A DNA stretch of 50,231 nucleotides from an uncultured Enterovibrio sp. (GTDB taxonomy: Bacteria; Pseudomonadota; Gammaproteobacteria; Enterobacterales; Vibrionaceae), in NCBI GenBank assembly GCA_947041315.1, contig CAMRDW010000004.1:1-50231 (forward strand), read 5' to 3'. Of this stretch, positions 1 through 7,974 are shown piece by piece (within the stretch, counting starts at the first letter, position 1; the number at the start of each line of letters is the position of its first letter). The notes under the pieces are model-generated. The model saw nothing but the letters and a program-made list of their open reading frames with translations. It had not been told where the DNA came from and made no database searches. The position numbers were made by a program, and so were the translations under genes.

Positions 1-350
1 GGAACAATCTTTTGGTGTGCTTCTCTATAAAACAAACCGTTACCCTTCTCTCAATTGCTATAAAAACCCCAAGTTTACCTGTTTAGCTTCCTTCTTGACT
101 CCTACTCTTTTTAACGTAATTGGCATTGTTAAATTAACATGATGCCGAATGACGGAGATCACTTTTTTTCTTTTCGGTCTGATTGGTATCAGCGCGTTGA
201 AATGACGGAGCAGAGTTCTTTTGTTTTTGACCGTTTTTATTCTGATGAAGGGATGCTTGACTCTAAAGTAGGCATAAAAAAGCTAGGGTGCATTAGCGAG
301 TTATTTTGCGATGTGCAAGTCTATGGCGAAAGCACATGGGAGAATGTGGA
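1..350. other. Region upstream of petA, no supported gene
   Basis: I see no gene I can support in these 350 bases. A 71-codon open frame at 139-354 ends in an ATGA overlap with the petA start, but it has no ribosome binding site and no recognisable family, so I treat it as chance. The octamer TGACGGAG occurs at 150-157 and 203-210. A TTGACT hexamer at 95-100 could be a -35 box, but no convincing -10 follows at 16-18 bases. Confidence 0.4.
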
Positions 351-941
351 ATGAGCAATGTGCCGTTGAATTTAGGGCGACGACGTTTTTTAACCTTGTC
401 TACGGCCGTCGTTGGCGGCGTTGGGGTCGCTTTTACGGCCGTGCCTTTTATTAAATCATGGAGCCCGAGCGCGAAGGCAAAAGCGGCGGGAGCACCTGTT
501 GAAGTCGATATCAGTAAAATAGAAGAAGGTCAGCTTATCCGTGTTATTTGGCAAGGTAAGCCGGTTTGGGTTGTGCGGCGCAGTGCTGAAACCTTAAATG
601 AATTAAGTGCCATTGCTGATATGTTGCGCGATCCTGAATCACTTGAGCCACAGCAACCCGAATACATTAAGAATATTTACCGTTCCATTAAGCCTGAGAT
701 TTTCCTTGCTGTGGGTATTTGTACGCACCTTGGATGCTCACCGACTTACCTTCCTGACAGTTTTAATAAAGAAGTAAAGGGCGTTAAGTCTGGTTTTTTT
801 TGCCCTTGTCATGGTTCTAAATTTGATATGGCGGGGCGTGTTTTTAAAAGTGTCCCTGCTCCTCTTAATTTGGTGGTCCCTCCTTATACCTACATTAATG
901 AAGATCGTATTTTAGTGGGCACTAATGAGGGGGAATCATAA
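351..941 (+). CDS. petA: Ubiquinol-cytochrome c reductase, Rieske iron-sulfur subunit
   Basis: This is the Rieske [2Fe-2S] subunit of the cytochrome bc1 complex (respiratory complex III), which passes electrons from ubiquinol to cytochrome c1. The 196-residue protein has a twin-arginine-type N-terminus (RRR at 10-12) followed by a hydrophobic anchor at about 15-35. The cluster-binding boxes are CTHLGC (C124, H126, C129) and CPCH (C151, C153, H154), so both Cys-His pairs are intact. I chose the ATG at 351 over an in-frame ATG at 306 because it places the twin-arginine motif near the N-terminus and has a GGGAG eight bases upstream. The stop overlaps the petB start by one base, so it is the first gene of a petABC operon. 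Confidence 0.95.
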   Translation: MSNVPLNLGRRRFLTLSTAVVGGVGVAFTAVPFIKSWSPSAKAKAAGAPVEVDISKIEEGQLIRVIWQGKPVWVVRRSAETLNELSAIADMLRDPESLEPQQPEYIKNIYRSIKPEIFLAVGICTHLGCSPTYLPDSFNKEVKGVKSGFFCPCHGSKFDMAGRVFKSVPAPLNLVVPPYTYINEDRILVGTNEGES

Positions 942-2206
942 TGACAAATTTATTAAATTGGATAGATAAACGCCTACCTGTTATTAAGGCTTATAAAAAG
1001 CATTTATCTGAATACCCCATGCCAAAAAATTTCAATTTTTGGTATTTATTTGGTTCGCTTGCCATGTTGGTTTTGGTGAATCAATTGGTGACTGGGATTT
1101 GGCTCACCATGAGTTATAACCCTTCTGCTGAAGGCGCTTTTGCGTCTGTTGAATACATTATGCGTGACGTTGAGTATGGTTGGTTGCTTCGATATATGCA
1201 CTCGACAGGGGCGTCGGCTTTTTTTGTAGTGATTTATCTGCATATGTTTCGTGGGTTAATTTATGGTTCATACCAGAATCCCCGAGAGTTGCTCTGGCTC
1301 TTTGGTATGATCATTTTCTTGCTTTTGATGGCAGAAGCTTTTATGGGGTATTTATTGCCTTGGGGCCAGATGTCTTACTGGGGAGCTCAGGTCATTATTT
1401 CCTTGTTCGGTGCGATTCCTGTGATTGGCGATGATCTCACTCTTTGGATCCGAGGTGATTATGTTTTATCCGGTGTTACATTGAATCGCTTTTTTGCCCT
1501 TCATGTTGTGGCTTTGCCCGTTCTTTTATTGGTCTTAGTGGCTTTGCATATTCTGGCCTTGCATGAAGTGGGTTCAAACAATCCTGACGGCATAGAAACC
1601 AAGCTGACGAAAGGGAGCAAAAGCGCTGGATATCAGAGTGATTTCACATTCCATGAAGATTACAAAAAAAAATACGACATCATTGACTCCGTCCCCTTTC
1701 ATCCTTATGGAACGGTGAAGGATCTTATCGGTGTTGCCGCTTTTGGTATTTTATTTGCCTACGTTATCTTTTTTAATCCAGAAATGGGGGGGTATTTCTT
1801 AGAGCCCCCTAATTTTGAAGCGGCCAATCCAATCAAAACACCTGAACACATTGCCCCCGTGTGGTATTTCACACCTTTTTACGCCATTTTAAGAGCCGTT
1901 CCTCACAAGCTAACCGGAGTCGGGCTAATGGGCCTCTCTATATTAATGCTCTTTTTATTGCCTTGGTTTGATCGCTGTAAAGTACGATCATTTCGCTATC
2001 GTAGCCCATTTCATTTGATCAATATTATACAGTTTGTGATCTCTTTTGTTGCTTTGGGTATTCTCGGTTCATTGCCTGCGACAACCCTTTATACTTTTAT
2101 GGCGCAGGTTTTTAGTTTTGGATATTTTATGTTTTTCATTTTGTTGTTTTTTTACAGCAAAAATGAAGAAACAAAACCCTTACCAGAGAGGGTTAATTTC
2201 AAATGA
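941..2206 (+). CDS. petB: Ubiquinol-cytochrome c reductase, cytochrome b subunit
   Basis: This is cytochrome b of the bc1 complex, an integral membrane protein carrying two b-type hemes and both quinone sites. The 421-residue protein shows the paired heme-ligand histidines H87/H101 and H188/H203, and many hydrophobic helices. The Qo-site loop carries PVWY (near residue 307), the form I expect in beta- and gammaproteobacteria, rather than PEWY. The N-terminal b and C-terminal b/IV parts are fused in one chain, as in proteobacteria and mitochondria. It starts one base inside petA's stop and overlaps petC by four bases, so the three are probably translationally coupled. Confidence 0.96.
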   Translation: MTNLLNWIDKRLPVIKAYKKHLSEYPMPKNFNFWYLFGSLAMLVLVNQLVTGIWLTMSYNPSAEGAFASVEYIMRDVEYGWLLRYMHSTGASAFFVVIYLHMFRGLIYGSYQNPRELLWLFGMIIFLLLMAEAFMGYLLPWGQMSYWGAQVIISLFGAIPVIGDDLTLWIRGDYVLSGVTLNRFFALHVVALPVLLLVLVALHILALHEVGSNNPDGIETKLTKGSKSAGYQSDFTFHEDYKKKYDIIDSVPFHPYGTVKDLIGVAAFGILFAYVIFFNPEMGGYFLEPPNFEAANPIKTPEHIAPVWYFTPFYAILRAVPHKLTGVGLMGLSILMLFLLPWFDRCKVRSFRYRSPFHLINIIQFVISFVALGILGSLPATTLYTFMAQVFSFGYFMFFILLFFYSKNEETKPLPERVNFK

Positions 2207-2940
2207 AGAAAAGACTCCTTGTATTTATCGCACTCTGTCCTTTTTGGGTAATGGCATCGGGTAATGGCGTTCCGCTTGATGCTGCGAGAAATGACTTAAC
2301 GGATAAACCCTCTTTGCAAAGAGGGGCAAAAATTTTCATGAATTATTGTTTCGGTTGCCATGCAACGCAATATCAACGTTATGAACGTGTTGCTGAAGAT
2401 CTGGGGATACCGAAAGTCTTGATGATGGAAAATTTGGTTTTTGACTCAAATGCCAAAATTGGAGACTTGATCACAAATGCAATAACCCCTGAAGATGCCT
2501 CGGCGTTTTTTGGAACGCCGGCACCGGATCTAACCTTGGTCTCAAGAGTGCGAGGTGTTGATTGGATATACACTTATTTGCGTTCCTTTTATGCGGATGA
2601 GGCTCGTCCTTTTGGGGTAAATAACGCTTTGTTTCCTAATGTGGGCATGCCGCACGTCTTAGAGTCTTTGCAAGGGACCCCGGTCAAAAGATATGAAACA
2701 ATTTTGGTTGATGGGGAATACATAGAAGAATTTACTGAGATAGCGTCTCTTGGAAACGGCGAGTTGAGTCCGGATGAATATGATGCAAGTGTTCGAGATT
2801 TAGTTAATTTTCTTGCCTATTCTGGAGAGCCGATGAAACTTGAACGGCAGAGATTAGGGCTTTGGGTTATCGGTTTTCTGCTTGTTTTTCTTATTTTAAC
2901 TCTCTTCCTTAAGAAAGAGTATTGGCGTGATGTTCATTGA
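2203..2940 (+). CDS. petC: Ubiquinol-cytochrome c reductase, cytochrome c1 subunit
   Basis: This is cytochrome c1, the membrane-anchored periplasmic c-type heme subunit that takes electrons from the Rieske protein and passes them to soluble cytochrome c. The 245 residues begin with a Sec-type signal peptide (cleavage probably around residues 18-20). The heme-attachment motif CFGCH (C49, C52, H53) follows, and a VGMP segment is the likely source of the axial methionine. A single C-terminal transmembrane helix ends in a short positive tail. The ATGA overlap with petB fixes the start. It is the last gene of the petABC operon. Confidence 0.95.
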   Translation: MKKRLLVFIALCPFWVMASGNGVPLDAARNDLTDKPSLQRGAKIFMNYCFGCHATQYQRYERVAEDLGIPKVLMMENLVFDSNAKIGDLITNAITPEDASAFFGTPAPDLTLVSRVRGVDWIYTYLRSFYADEARPFGVNNALFPNVGMPHVLESLQGTPVKRYETILVDGEYIEEFTEIASLGNGELSPDEYDASVRDLVNFLAYSGEPMKLERQRLGLWVIGFLLVFLILTLFLKKEYWRDVH

Positions 2941-2987
2941 TCGGTTAATCTAGTGAGTCGCTGATCAATGATGGGAAATATATTTCC
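2934..2987 (+). terminator. Inverted repeats after petC, possible terminator
   Basis: A perfect 9-bp inverted repeat (2934-2942 with 2963-2971) begins in the petC stop region. A second, fully palindromic GGAAATATATTTCC lies at 2974-2987. There is no clean T-tract after either, so intrinsic termination is uncertain. They could instead be an RNA processing or mRNA-stability element between petC and sspA. Confidence 0.35.
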
Positions 2988-3025
2988 ATTGTTATTTAAT
3001 TAAGATAAAAATTCTGGAGGGGTTA

Positions 3026-3661
3026 ATGGCTGTTGCTGCCAATAAACGCTCGGTGATGACGTTATATTCTGACGCATCAGACATGTATAGCCATCAGGTT
3101 CGTATTGTTCTTGCTGAGAAGGGGGTGACTTACGACATTGAGCTTGTCGATCCAACTAACCTACCAGAGGATTTACTTGATTTAAATCCGTATAATACAG
3201 TGCCTACCTTGGTTGACCGTGAATTGGCCTTATATAATGCCAATATCATCATGGAATATTTAGACGAAAGATTTCCACATCCACCTTTGATGCCCGTTTA
3301 TCCAGTGGCGCGTGGTAACAGTCGTCTTATGATGTACCGTATTGAACGCAATTGGTATATTCATGCAGAAAAAATTGAAAAAGGAAATGCAGAAGAAGCG
3401 GATCGCGCTCGTCGTCAATTACGCGAAGAGCTATTAGCGTTAGCCCCAGTATTTGCAGAATACCCCTTTTTCATGAGTGAAGAATTTAGTTTGGTAGATT
3501 GTTATTTGGCTCCATTATTGTGGCGTTTGCCTGTAATGGGAATTGATTTAAGTGGTCCTGGTTCCAAAGAAGTGAAGACCTATATGACACGCGTTTTTGA
3601 CCGTGATTCTTTCTTGGCTTCTTTAACAGAAACAGAACGAGAAATGCGTTTGGTGCAATGA
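3026..3661 (+). CDS. sspA: Stringent starvation protein A
   Basis: SspA is a glutathione S-transferase-fold protein that binds RNA polymerase and affects stationary-phase and acid-tolerance transcription. The 211-residue protein has a thioredoxin-like N-terminal half (about 10-85, with the NTVPTLV segment typical of the fold) and an all-helical C-terminal half. Length and sequence match the SspA family closely. A strong GGAGG precedes the ATG. It overlaps sspB by four bases. Following petABC is the standard gammaproteobacterial context, where sspA and sspB form an operon. Confidence 0.94.
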   Translation: MAVAANKRSVMTLYSDASDMYSHQVRIVLAEKGVTYDIELVDPTNLPEDLLDLNPYNTVPTLVDRELALYNANIIMEYLDERFPHPPLMPVYPVARGNSRLMMYRIERNWYIHAEKIEKGNAEEADRARRQLREELLALAPVFAEYPFFMSEEFSLVDCYLAPLLWRLPVMGIDLSGPGSKEVKTYMTRVFDRDSFLASLTETEREMRLVQ

Positions 3662-4134
3662 TGAATGAAGCTGAACTTAAGCCTCGCCGCCCGTATTTAT
3701 TGCGGGCGTTTTATGATTGGCTACTGGATAATGATTTTACGCCCCATTTGGTTGTTGATGCGACCTTGCCTTATGTTGATGTGCCTTTTGAATACGTTCA
3801 AGATGGACAAATCGTCTTAAACGTTGCCCCTCAGTCTGTGGTTGAATTAGATCTCGGAAATGAGTTCGTTCGATTTACGGCTCGTTTTGGGGGAAATCCG
3901 ATGGCCATTGCGGTGCCTATTTATGCTGTAGTTGCGATATATTCACGTGAAAATGGCTCTGGAACCATGTTTGATTCTGAGCCTGTTTATGAAGCGCAAT
4001 TAGAAAAAATAGAACGTGAACTTGAGGAAGAAGAAGCCAACGCAACAATGCCTTCAGAGCCTCTGATCATGGATGAGCCAGAAGATGAAACACAAAGGCC
4101 AAAAGGACCTCCGACACTGACGGTCGTAAAATAA
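3658..4134 (+). CDS. sspB: ClpXP protease specificity-enhancing factor SspB
   Basis: SspB is the adaptor that binds ssrA-tagged polypeptides from stalled ribosomes and delivers them to ClpXP. The 158 residues contain the N-terminal substrate-binding fold (about 8-115), a long acidic linker rich in E and D, and the C-terminal tail TLTVVK (153-158). That tail corresponds to the ClpX-binding XB motif at the end of known SspB proteins. The start may be the ATG at 3658 (ATGA overlap with sspA) or the one at 3661; the difference is one residue. Confidence 0.93.
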   Translation: MMNEAELKPRRPYLLRAFYDWLLDNDFTPHLVVDATLPYVDVPFEYVQDGQIVLNVAPQSVVELDLGNEFVRFTARFGGNPMAIAVPIYAVVAIYSRENGSGTMFDSEPVYEAQLEKIERELEEEEANATMPSEPLIMDEPEDETQRPKGPPTLTVVK

Positions 4135-4177
4135 ATATTTATTTTTAACTGTTTTATGTCCTTGAAAACGCTTTTCA

Positions 4178-4303
4178 TATCCAAAGGAATTGAAGACGCG
4201 TGTAGGCGCCAAGTGAGTGAAGCCCCAGAGCATAGATGGACTATGTGATTGGGCTTTACCAGCGTAGCTAATACCCACGCAGCTTAAAAAGTTGATGGGT
4301 ACA
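4178..4303 (+). repeat. ERIC-like intergenic repeat, copy 1
   Basis: This 126-bp element aligns end to end with copy 2 at 4379-4504. From memory it also follows the enterobacterial repetitive intergenic consensus (ERIC/IRU): a left end with TTGAAG, a central imperfect palindrome around the CATAG/CTATG arms, then AGCGTAGC and CACGCAGCTT, closing with GATGGGTACA. Its length matches the canonical 126-127 bp. It lies 43 bases after sspB in the likely 3' untranslated region, the position usual for ERIC elements. Assignment to ERIC proper, rather than a related family, rests on remembered consensus. Confidence 0.75.
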
Positions 4304-4378
4304 GTAACCAAAGTCTTTTCGAATACCCTGAACTTTTGAAAATTTTGAATATGGCTCAAAAACGATCCTTCATAGGGC

Positions 4379-4504
4379 TATCCCAAAGTAATTGAAGTTG
4401 CGTTTAGGCGGCAAGCAAGTGAACCCTCAGTGCATAGATGAACTTTGTCATTGGTCTTTACGAGCGTAGCCAACACCCACGCAGCTTCAAAGCCGACGGA
4501 TATA
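4379..4504 (+). repeat. ERIC-like intergenic repeat, copy 2
   Basis: This is the second copy, in the same orientation as copy 1 and 75 bases beyond it. It is 126 bp long and nearer the ERIC consensus: TTGAAGTTGCG at the left, GGCGGCAAG, a central palindrome with CATAGATG, GAGCGTAGCCAACACCCAC, and CAGCTTCAAAG with a GACGGATATA right end. The termini TATCC and GGATA are complementary, as expected for a MITE-like element that can fold into one long hairpin. Confidence 0.8.
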
Positions 4505-4608
4505 TGATTGAAATCGCAAATAAAGCCAGTCCAGACTTTTGAAGGAGAAGGGTATTATTCTTTAGTCCCTTCTTGATACTTCTCTCTTCTCCCGACATAT
4601 TTTTATCG

Positions 4609-5775
4609 TTATTCCAAAATAATATGAGGGAGGTAACGTGACATATCTTGTGTGATGAGCGACTTGTCTTCTCGAATCGAGATTCCCGCCGCTTTGTCGT
4701 TGACAAGCCAGCTGCCGATAAGGGTGTAGTTATCTCCAAATTTTGGAAGAGGATGATAGGCTTGAACAATCATGCCTTCTTCTCCGTAAGGACCGTCAAT
4801 TGACAAGGTTTCTTTTCCATTTTTAAATATCGAGATGTTCGCCCCTTCCCGAGAAAAAAGTGGTTTAACAACATACTCTTTGAGGGATTTTCGTGCGGGA
4901 TCGTCTGCAAAATAGGAGGCAAGCAAATTGGGGTGGTTTGGAAATAATTTCCAAAGCATTGGAAGTAACGCTTTGTTTGAAATAATACTTTTCCACATAG
5001 GTTCTAACCAGTTAACCTTCGCGCTGTTTAAATGTTTAGCATATTCTTCTTCGAACATAAACTCCCAAGGATAAAGCTTAAACATCCACTCGATAAGGGT
5101 GTTATTCATGTCTGTAAATTGCCCGTTTGTATCAAGACCTATGTCTTCGATATACACGAAGCGGCAATCAATACCTGCTTCTTTGGCGCAATCTTCTATG
5201 TATTGTACGGTGCCGCGATCTTCTAATGTATTTTTACAACAAGAAAAATGAAGGGGGCGCTGTGGGAATTTGTCTTTGAGGGTACGAAAGCGATGAACCA
5301 ATAATTCTTGTAAGAGATTGAATTGATCTGCATCTCGACGAATGGTGCCCTTGTTTACCTTTTCTTCAAGCCAAAGCCATTGCCAAAAGCCGGTTTCAAA
5401 TACGGATGTGGGGGTGTCTGCATTATTTTCATAGAGTTTGGCTGAGCCTGTTCCGCCATAAGCGAGGTCAAGCCTTGAATACAGAGAAGGATCGCGTCTT
5501 GTCCATGAGTCTAAAATACCTTGCCAGTGCATCTCAGGGATCTGAAATCGTTTTAACCAGTTTTCATCTTTAACGACATGGTTGACCACCTCCAAACACA
5601 TTTGATGCAGCTCTTCGGTTGGGGCTTCAATGTTTTCTTCTATTTGCTTTAAAGTAAATTGGTAATAGGCCGATTCATCCCAATACGCCTCGCCGTAAAG
5701 AGTGTGAAAATTAAATCCATATTCTTGGGCTTGTGTTTTCCAGTTTGGACGAGGGGGGGTGTTGACTCTCAGCAT
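4609..5775 (-). CDS. yjfC: ATP-grasp ligase of the YjfC/YgiC (glutathionylspermidine synthase-like) family
   Basis: This 388-residue protein is homologous along its length to E. coli YjfC and YgiC, which resemble the ATP-grasp synthetase domain of glutathionylspermidine synthase. Family membership implies ATP-dependent amide bond formation, but to my knowledge the true substrate is not established. Recognisable segments are YWDES (about 31-35), ELHQMCLEVVNHVVKDE, and the NADTPTS motif (about 118-124) of the pre-ATP-grasp region. A C-terminal ATP-binding half carries KPLFSREGANI. There is no amidase domain, so it is not a bifunctional glutathionylspermidine synthase. It is the last gene of the yjfIJKLMC operon, separated from yjfM by a probable terminator. 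Confidence 0.9.
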   Translation of the reverse strand: MLRVNTPPRPNWKTQAQEYGFNFHTLYGEAYWDESAYYQFTLKQIEENIEAPTEELHQMCLEVVNHVVKDENWLKRFQIPEMHWQGILDSWTRRDPSLYSRLDLAYGGTGSAKLYENNADTPTSVFETGFWQWLWLEEKVNKGTIRRDADQFNLLQELLVHRFRTLKDKFPQRPLHFSCCKNTLEDRGTVQYIEDCAKEAGIDCRFVYIEDIGLDTNGQFTDMNNTLIEWMFKLYPWEFMFEEEYAKHLNSAKVNWLEPMWKSIISNKALLPMLWKLFPNHPNLLASYFADDPARKSLKEYVVKPLFSREGANISIFKNGKETLSIDGPYGEEGMIVQAYHPLPKFGDNYTLIGSWLVNDKAAGISIREDKSLITQDMSRYLPHIILE

Positions 5776-5812
5776 GAATGAAGCTCATTATCGAAAAGAT
5801 CAAAAGAAAGGC

Positions 5813-5846
5813 AAAAAAAACGCGGCCTGCCAAGGAATTACAGGCC
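5813..5846 (-). terminator. Intrinsic terminator between yjfM and yjfC
   Basis: On the minus strand a 6-bp GC-rich stem (GGCCTG at 5841-5846 with CAGGCC at 5824-5829) is followed by GCG and then eight T residues (5813-5820). It lies immediately after yjfM and about 40 bases before yjfC. It could end most transcripts before the ligase gene. The 3-base spacer between stem and T-run makes it slightly weaker than ideal. Confidence 0.65.
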
Positions 5847-5863
5847 ATAAACATCCTGATACA

Positions 5864-6463
5864 TTAACCGCCCCAGCTTTTGCTTGAAGAGCGACTCCAA
5901 CTTGATTTTGCCGCAGCTTTTGAACCAAAGCCACCCCGTGATATTGTTTTTGTGACGGGCGGTTTTTTCTTGAATTGATCACTTGGGACGTACACTTTCG
6001 AATTTTTTCCTACTTTTCCATAAGAGTACCCATCGGAGGAAGTCCAGCCTCCATAGTGGCGGCTACGAGGGTTTGTGGATGTAAAGATAGGTTGATGATT
6101 ATACGAACGATTGTTCATCATTTGCCCAAACATGAATCCGGCCATCGCAGGCATGAACCAATTATTTTGAGAAGATTGAACGCACATTTGTTCACCAAAT
6201 TCAGCGACACAATCGGCTCTTGATTTGTATTTAGGGGCCGTGCTTTCAGCCTCATTTAGGGCGTCTTGATAAGCTGTTTTACATTGTTCACTTTGTTCGG
6301 GATTGTTGTTAATGCATTCTGATACCCCAGAATAAATATTCATTTCTTGGGCACTTTCACTGCAACCAGAAACAAAAACGATGGCAGCAACCGTGATGGA
6401 AGGCGTTGAGGGGAGCCAGCTTTTTCTCATTTGAGCAAGCTTGACGTTGCGGCTTCTTTTCAT
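5864..6463 (-). CDS. yjfM: DUF1190 family lipoprotein, YjfM/YgiB-like
   Basis: This is a 199-residue DUF1190 protein of unknown function, the partner that accompanies YgiC/YjfC ligases in many proteobacteria. It has a basic N-terminus, a short hydrophobic stretch at about 22-32 and a lipobox-like VSGC with C34, so a lipid-anchored envelope protein is likely. A conserved cysteine-containing middle part follows, with a C-terminal tail rich in glycine, serine and tryptophan (GGFGSKAAAKSSW and similar). I chose the ATG at 6463 over the upstream in-frame ATG at 6490 because it is preceded by AAGGGG and lies just after the yjfL stop. The Gly/Ser tail is unusual and could be a target for the neighbouring ligase, which is inference. 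Confidence 0.85.
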   Translation of the reverse strand: MKRSRNVKLAQMRKSWLPSTPSITVAAIVFVSGCSESAQEMNIYSGVSECINNNPEQSEQCKTAYQDALNEAESTAPKYKSRADCVAEFGEQMCVQSSQNNWFMPAMAGFMFGQMMNNRSYNHQPIFTSTNPRSRHYGGWTSSDGYSYGKVGKNSKVYVPSDQFKKKPPVTKTISRGGFGSKAAAKSSWSRSSSKSWGG

Positions 6464-6474
6464 GGTTTCGCCCC

Positions 6475-6891
6475 TTAGTATGTCATGCATGCAGCATTGA
6501 GTATGCCAATGGCAATGGACATCGAACCCATGACAATACCTGCAGGAATTTCATTGTTTTGGATACGTTCGACCAGTTTTGGCATAAAACCAAAGCGCAT
6601 GATAAAAAAGGCAAGAATTTGAGCAACAAGGGCAACAACCGCCCAAATACCAAAATCCAATAAATTAACCGAATTTTTGGCGGCGCTGGCGATCGCAAGG
6701 CTGTAACCGATAAAGGCGCCAGATAAAGTAATGGCTGCTGCAATGTTGTTTTCTTCTTTGAGCAATTTCCATTCATCGTAGGGTGTAACGCGAATATAAA
6801 CGAATTTGAAAATGATCAAAAATAAAATGGATAAACCAAGGTAAAGGGCAAATGAGCCTAGGTTTTCCAGTGAAAGTAGCAATTGAGACAT
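6475..6891 (-). CDS. yjfL: DUF350 inner membrane protein, YjfL-like
   Basis: This is a 138-residue DUF350 protein with four predicted membrane helices at about 11-33, 51-70, 80-99 and 116-135. The segment between helices 1 and 2 is polar and charged (YDEWKLLKEENN), with N48 and N49 in a position conserved in the family. The function is unknown; members are encoded next to PspA-like and ATP-grasp proteins. It sits 33 bases after yjfK and 11 bases before yjfM, inside the operon. Confidence 0.9.
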   Translation of the reverse strand: MSQLLLSLENLGSFALYLGLSILFLIIFKFVYIRVTPYDEWKLLKEENNIAAAITLSGAFIGYSLAIASAAKNSVNLLDFGIWAVVALVAQILAFFIMRFGFMPKLVERIQNNEIPAGIVMGSMSIAIGILNAACMTY

Positions 6892-6924
6892 AAATTTTCC
6901 TTATCTAAAAAGTGGGACTGCAGC

Positions 6925-7563
6925 TTATCCTGCCACGACAAAGTCTGTCGGTGAGAGTGCAACACCGGAACTTATCACAAGGCTTCGTTCTGCCTTCTGA
7001 TCTTGGATGGCTTCTTCAGCACAAATGAGTAAAGATTCAAAAACATCTTCTCCTGCTTGGCGTTCATATACCATGACAAACTGATCGGTTGTCGAGGTAC
7101 TTTCATCTTCTGCCCAGGTTGTTTCTGTCATTGCAACAGCTTGGGTGTTATCCCACACTTTTTCGTAAGTAAAACCGGCCAAGCCCCAAACGGGTTTTAC
7201 AATTTCGTTGTTGAGGCAAGCATTCCATTGGGCGTCTGTATCAATGGGTTTTGTTTCGTAAAAATAAAACAGTTTGACTTCGGTGACGTCTGCATCGGAT
7301 GAACCGGATTGCAATACTTGTATAAAACCATCATCATCGGTATAAAAGCGCAATAAGCGTGTTTGTGCGTCCAGTTTGACTTCGCCAACGGCTTTGATAA
7401 TTTGCGTGCGAGTGGCTTTTTCTATAATTAATAAGGGTTCCATTAAACGGAATTTTAAGTCATCAAGCTCTATTGCTCCGCCTAATCTTAAACCTAAGAC
7501 TTCAGGTGGCCTGGGTTTTTCCGGTGTGGGTGCTTGCATTTTTTTCTTTAGCCAATCGAACAT
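6925..7563 (-). CDS. yjfK: DUF2491 family protein, YjfK-like
   Basis: This is a 212-residue soluble DUF2491 protein resembling E. coli YjfK in length and order of segments. It starts with an amphipathic basic stretch (MFDWLKKK) that might touch the membrane, followed by a mixed alpha/beta domain with many aromatic residues. No signal peptide, membrane helix or catalytic motif is visible, and no biochemical role is known to me. A 411-base gap separates it from yjfJ upstream; yjfL follows directly. Function beyond operon membership cannot be stated. Confidence 0.87.
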   Translation of the reverse strand: MFDWLKKKMQAPTPEKPRPPEVLGLRLGGAIELDDLKFRLMEPLLIIEKATRTQIIKAVGEVKLDAQTRLLRFYTDDDGFIQVLQSGSSDADVTEVKLFYFYETKPIDTDAQWNACLNNEIVKPVWGLAGFTYEKVWDNTQAVAMTETTWAEDESTSTTDQFVMVYERQAGEDVFESLLICAEEAIQDQKAERSLVISSGVALSPTDFVVAG

Positions 7564-7974
7564 ACCAAACTCCTCTTTTTCTTTTTACCTGTTGCTTTTG
7601 AATCCTGGCGGATCAGGCGCGCTCTTCGCCAAATAACATCGTCCGTTTATGCTCAGGCGTTTTTTTCGCCTCGGGGCATCTTCAAATATCCTGGGCATAT
7701 GCTAGTAAATCATGGCATTGAGATCTTATGGAAAGATTGCGTTTGCGCATGATTTAAAAAATACATTCAATTTATAAATGGAATGAATGTTGGGTGTTAT
7801 CGCGGTATCTATTTAATGGATTTGTTTATCCGTCGTTTTTGAATATGCAGGGCTTTGAGGGGATTGTCCCCAATCACATCATTTTTTGATGTTCATGGGG
7901 TCCACTTATTTGCATTTTCAAGTGTCTTTGGGATAGAAAACAATACAAGATATTGTTTTGTTTAATAATTTAGA
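7564..7974. other. 411-bp gap inside the yjf operon with hairpins, no gene
   Basis: No supported coding region. Read on the minus strand, a perfect 9-bp AT-rich stem (7937-7945 with 7951-7959) lies just after the yjfJ stop. A compact GGGG/CCCC hairpin follows near 7859-7872, then an AGGCG/CGCCT hairpin (7655-7659 with 7667-7671). These could trim or attenuate the transcript between yjfJ and yjfK. An internal promoter is possible, but I found no clear -35/-10 pair. Confidence 0.5.

Larger units (their letters stand above)
4135..4608. other. Intergenic region between sspB and yjfC holding two ERIC-like repeats
   Basis: sspB and yjfC converge here. Two 126-bp imperfect repeats (4178-4303 and 4379-4504) fill about half of the space. 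A 7-bp inverted repeat with arms at 4546-4552 and 4567-4573 lies just beyond the yjfC stop, but it has no T-tract in either direction. Open frames read across the repeats are not genes. Confidence 0.7.

Noticed and set aside
139-354. 71-codon frame ending in an ATGA overlap with petA
   Set aside because: No ribosome binding site, no recognisable family or signal sequence; the overlap alone can occur by chance. A conserved frame in relatives would revive it.
4546-4573. Terminator after yjfC
   Set aside because: The 7-bp inverted repeat has a 14-base loop and no T-tract in either direction.
4054-4769. Minus-strand frames reading through the ERIC-like repeats (4054-4359 and 4458-4769)
   Set aside because: They are translations of repeat DNA and of antisense sspB or out-of-frame yjfC.
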